Source: Alistipes putredinis
Lineage (GTDB): Bacteria > Bacteroidota > Bacteroidia > Bacteroidales > Rikenellaceae
Assembly (NCBI GenBank): GCA_022009915.1
Contig: CP091730.1
Span: 1,550,001-1,614,000 of the forward strand
Reading direction: 5' to 3'
Length of the DNA stretch: 64,000 nucleotides
Part shown: positions 61,833-64,000 of the stretch, piece by piece
Layout of the letters: every line of letters starts with the position of its first letter
Numbering within the stretch: the first letter of the stretch is position 1
Program-made: the position numbers and the translations under genes
The notes under the pieces: generated by a model
Told to the model about the DNA's origin: nothing
What the model saw: the letters and a program-made list of their open reading frames with translations, nothing else
The model's database searches: none

Positions 61833-62645
61833 TTACTTCGATTTAAGTTTCAGGTTGTTCAACTCTATCTTTCCGCAGAAAACCTTCTTCGCCTCGCCGG
61901 TCAGAAAGATATGCGTATATCGGCCGTCGCTTTCAGGCGTAAAAATTCACGGAAAGACGTCCGCCCAGAGTTTGGACGGTATAACGGGTTTTATCGGAGC
62001 GCGTATGCAGGTGCGTAGCTATCGCGCAGGCCGTTGCACCGGTTCCGCAGGCATAGGTCTCGTTTTCCACGCCGCGTTCGTAGGTGCGTATTTTTATGGA
62101 ATCCGGGCCTGTTATCTGCACGAAATTCACGTTGGTCCCGCCCGTTATGGAGTTCCTGAGTTTCCGGCCGACGGCAACCACGTCTATCGAGTCCGTATCC
62201 TCCACGAATGTCACGTAATGCGGCGAACCGGTATCGAGTCTGGTAATGGTCGCCGTCGGATATTATGTTTTTGTACGTCGCGCATTTGCAGTTCGACGAT
62301 GCCCGAGCAGTCGTCGGATCTGACGATTCTCGCGCTGTGTTCACCATCGGCACCGACAAAACGCTTCGTCCGTCCGCTGATGCCCACATGGTGGGCGAAC
62401 AGCGCGATGCAACGGCCGCCGTTTCCGCACATGGAGGCTTCGTGTCCGTCCGAATTGTAATACCTCATTCTGAAATCGGCCCGTGTTGTAAAACACAGCG
62501 ACATCAGACCATCGGCGCCGATGCCGAAATGCCTGTCGCACAGAGTCGCGATAAATTCAGGTGGCGGGTTGAATTCGAACCCTCTGGCATCGATTACCAC
62601 GAAATCGTTGCCTGCTCCTTCGTATTTTGCAAAATACAGTATCAT
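61833..62645 (-). CDS. dapF: Diaminopimelate epimerase (two indels)
   Basis: ATG at 62645 gives MILYFAKYEGAGNDFVVID. The two catalytic cysteines are in ASMCGNGGRC and YACGTGATACA. Breaks lie near 62238 and 61942; repair gives a middle HYVTFVEDTDSIDV and an end GKIELNNLKLKSK with a stop at 61833. Length is about 270 residues. It converts LL- to meso-diaminopimelate for lysine and peptidoglycan synthesis. It is the first gene of the four-gene minus-strand operon. Confidence 0.95.
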
Positions 62646-62747
62646 GTCTAAAAATGTAGCATTACATTTCTGCAAATATATATAAACTTTCCAAAGTTGT
62701 TATTACTATTTGTGCATGTTAAAGATTAATTTTCCCTTGTGAAAGCA

Positions 62748-63494
62748 ATGATAAAAGAAATAGCCTTTCACCGTTCGATTCGGAAATACAAAACGGATGC
62801 CATCGCTCCGGAGGTGATGAATGAAATCCTTGCCGCCGCAACGCGAGCCTCGAACACCGGAAACATGCAGTTGTACAGCATCGTCATGACGACAGACGAC
62901 GAAGTGAAAAGAGCGCTTTCGCCATGCCATTTCGGCCAGCCGATGGTCGAGCAGGCTCCCGTGGTGATGACTTTCTGCGCCGACATAAACAGGTTCAGCC
63001 ATTGGTGCAGACTGCGCGATGCCGAGCCGGCATACGACAATTTCATGTGGTTTCTGAATGCTGCTACCGATGCGCTGCTGGCTTCGGAAAATGCGGCGCT
63101 CGAAGCCGAAAGCCACGGACTCGGAATATGTTATCTTGGCACTACGGTTTACAACGCCCGCAAGATATGCGACGTATTGAATCTGCCTCGCGGAGTGGTG
63201 CCTGTGACGACCGTTGTGATGGGTTATCCCGACCAGACACCCGAACTTACGGACCGTCTTCCCGTGGAGGCCGTCGTGCATTACGACAGATATTCGGACT
63301 ATACGGATGAGGAAATAGATAGATTGTGGGCCGAAAAGGAGGCGTCGGAACTGACAGCCCAGCTATTGGAACAAAATTCGCTACCGAATCTGGCACGAAT
63401 ATTCACCGAGAAGCGTTACACGAAAAAAGACAACATCCCGGTCTCGAAGGCGTATCTCGAACTGCTCGTAGAGCAGGGATTTTTCAACCAGTAG
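62748..63494 (+). CDS. Nitroreductase-family flavoprotein
   Basis: This intact protein of about 248 residues begins MIKEIAFHRSIRKYK, the FMN-phosphate-binding RSIRKYK motif. ASNTGNMQLYSIVM and GICYLGTTVYN fit the FMN site, and RGVVPVTTVVMGYPDQ the C-terminal part. ATG at 62748 is preferred to the GTG at 62739. It is an NAD(P)H-dependent flavin reductase of unknown physiological substrate. It is followed after one base by the TamL-like gene. Confidence 0.92.
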   Translation: MIKEIAFHRSIRKYKTDAIAPEVMNEILAAATRASNTGNMQLYSIVMTTDDEVKRALSPCHFGQPMVEQAPVVMTFCADINRFSHWCRLRDAEPAYDNFMWFLNAATDALLASENAALEAESHGLGICYLGTTVYNARKICDVLNLPRGVVPVTTVVMGYPDQTPELTDRLPVEAVVHYDRYSDYTDEEIDRLWAEKEASELTAQLLEQNSLPNLARIFTEKRYTKKDNIPVSKAYLELLVEQGFFNQ

Positions 63495-63495
63495 C

Positions 63496-64000
63496 ATGAA
63501 GTTCGGACGCATGATTATCGTTTTGCTCTCTGCCGTGGCATTGGCCTCGTGCAGCATCATGCGTCATGTACCCGAAGGAGAGTATCTGCTCAAAGCCAAT
63601 GAAATACATACCGACAGGAAAGTGCCTAAAAAGGAGCGCATCACCTCGGACGAAATCGGCAAGTACATACAGCAGAATCCCAACAAGAAATTTTTCGGCA
63701 TAAACCTCCGCGCATGGGTCTATTCGTGGGCCAATCCCGAGAAGAACAACGGGTGGAACCGGTTTTTGAGGAGAATAGGGCAGGAGCCGGTGATATTCTC
63801 CCTGTCCGAAACCGAGCGTTCGGCCAGCAATATCAGACTATACATACAGTCGCGCGGTTTTTTCAACGGCGACGGGACGTTCGAAGTCGATACTTTGCGG
63901 CACCGCAAAGGTGAAGGTCGTGTATAAGTGCGAACAGGGGATGCCGTACCGAATCGGGAAGATAACCTACGATTTCAGAGACGAATTCCTGCGGGAGATA
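63496..64000 (+). CDS. TamL-like BamA/TamA-family outer-membrane lipoprotein (partial; one frame break)
   Basis: The lipoprotein signal MKFGRMIIVLLSAVALASCSI has lipobox ALASC. The next residues HVPEGEYLLKANEI, NKKFFGINLRAWVY and PVIFSLSETERSASNIRLYIQSRGFFNG are the N-terminal POTRA-type region of the Bacteroidetes lipoprotein relative of TamA/BamA. A break near 63900 leads to KVKVVYKCEQGMPYRIGKITY, which runs off the window. Its barrel lies outside. Such proteins are thought to assemble or export outer-membrane components. Confidence 0.82.

Noticed and set aside
1..64000. CRISPR array, insertion sequence, integron or prophage
   Set aside because: I saw no regularly spaced repeats, transposase or integrase motifs, terminal inverted repeats with target duplications, or phage structural genes.

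Overview
The window is chromosomal DNA from a member of the Bacteroidales. The evidence is a complete Na+-NQR operon, BACON-domain lipoproteins, GldH, RicT/PSP1, a GH97/GH2 locus, a NagB-PIG-L fusion, a lysyl-tRNA synthetase with the Bacteroidetes-type C-terminal tail, TamL, and promoters of the TTTG-N19-21-TAnnTTTG type. A Rikenellaceae/Alistipes-like host is possible but cannot be proved from the sequence. No insertion sequence, prophage, CRISPR array or conjugative module was found.

The dominant technical feature is frame breaks. At least 60 single-base (some two-base) indels, mostly in runs of A/T or G/C, interrupt otherwise well conserved genes, including mutS, lysS, rpmH, tgt, nqrC/E/F, relA/spoT and dapF. 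Reading across each break restores a normal family member, so I annotate whole genes and give the break positions. Sequencing or assembly error is the most economical explanation; real pseudogenisation is not.

Layout. 1-0.7 kb: tail of a surface lipoprotein. 0.9-6.7 kb: nqrABCDEF. 7.1-10.3 kb: sugar-isomerase-like TIM barrel, Gfo/Idh/MocA oxidoreductase and DUF1080 protein, a set that fits 3-keto-glycoside metabolism. 10.6-15.8 kb (minus): RecD-like helicase, DUF2807 adhesin-like protein, mutS. 15.8-17.7 kb: conserved protein, DUF3822, rsmD, tRNA-Asp. 17.9-22.1 kb: small lipoprotein, TonB-dependent receptor, convergent Gfo/Idh/MocA gene. 22.4-32.9 kb: PurF-like amidotransferase, NagB-PIG-L fusion, nagB, six-hairpin glycosidase, GH97 and GH2, a probable amino-sugar/glycan operon. 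33.1-37.4 kb (minus): MATE pump, ricT, gldH, trmB, DJ-1. 37.6-40.2 kb: 2-oxoacid:ferredoxin oxidoreductase operon. 40.2-43.6 kb (minus): anaerobic ribonucleotide reductase nrdD-nrdG and gph. 44.0-46.6 kb: RelA/SpoT homologue and rnpB (minus). 46.8-49.4 kb: four-BACON lipoprotein, a paralogue of the gene at the left edge. 50.1-52.7 kb (minus): glycosyltransferase, ECF sigma factor, rsmG, rpmH. 52.8-57.6 kb: tgt, LptF/G permease, lysS, tpiA. 57.7-59.9 kb: divergent acyltransferase-3 and AraC genes. 60.3-62.6 kb (minus): dapF, small protein, hydrolase, rpiB. 62.7-64 kb: nitroreductase and start of a TamL-like gene.

Taken together the gene set describes an anaerobic, Na+-cycling saccharolytic gut-type bacterium: ferredoxin-linked oxoacid oxidation feeding an NQR pump, oxygen-independent dNTP synthesis, and glycan/amino-sugar degradation. 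No wholly new system is evident. The most interesting biology is the degenerate deaminase domain fused to an intact PIG-L deacetylase, the 3-keto-glycoside-type cluster, and several housekeeping enzymes with altered catalytic or metal sites.
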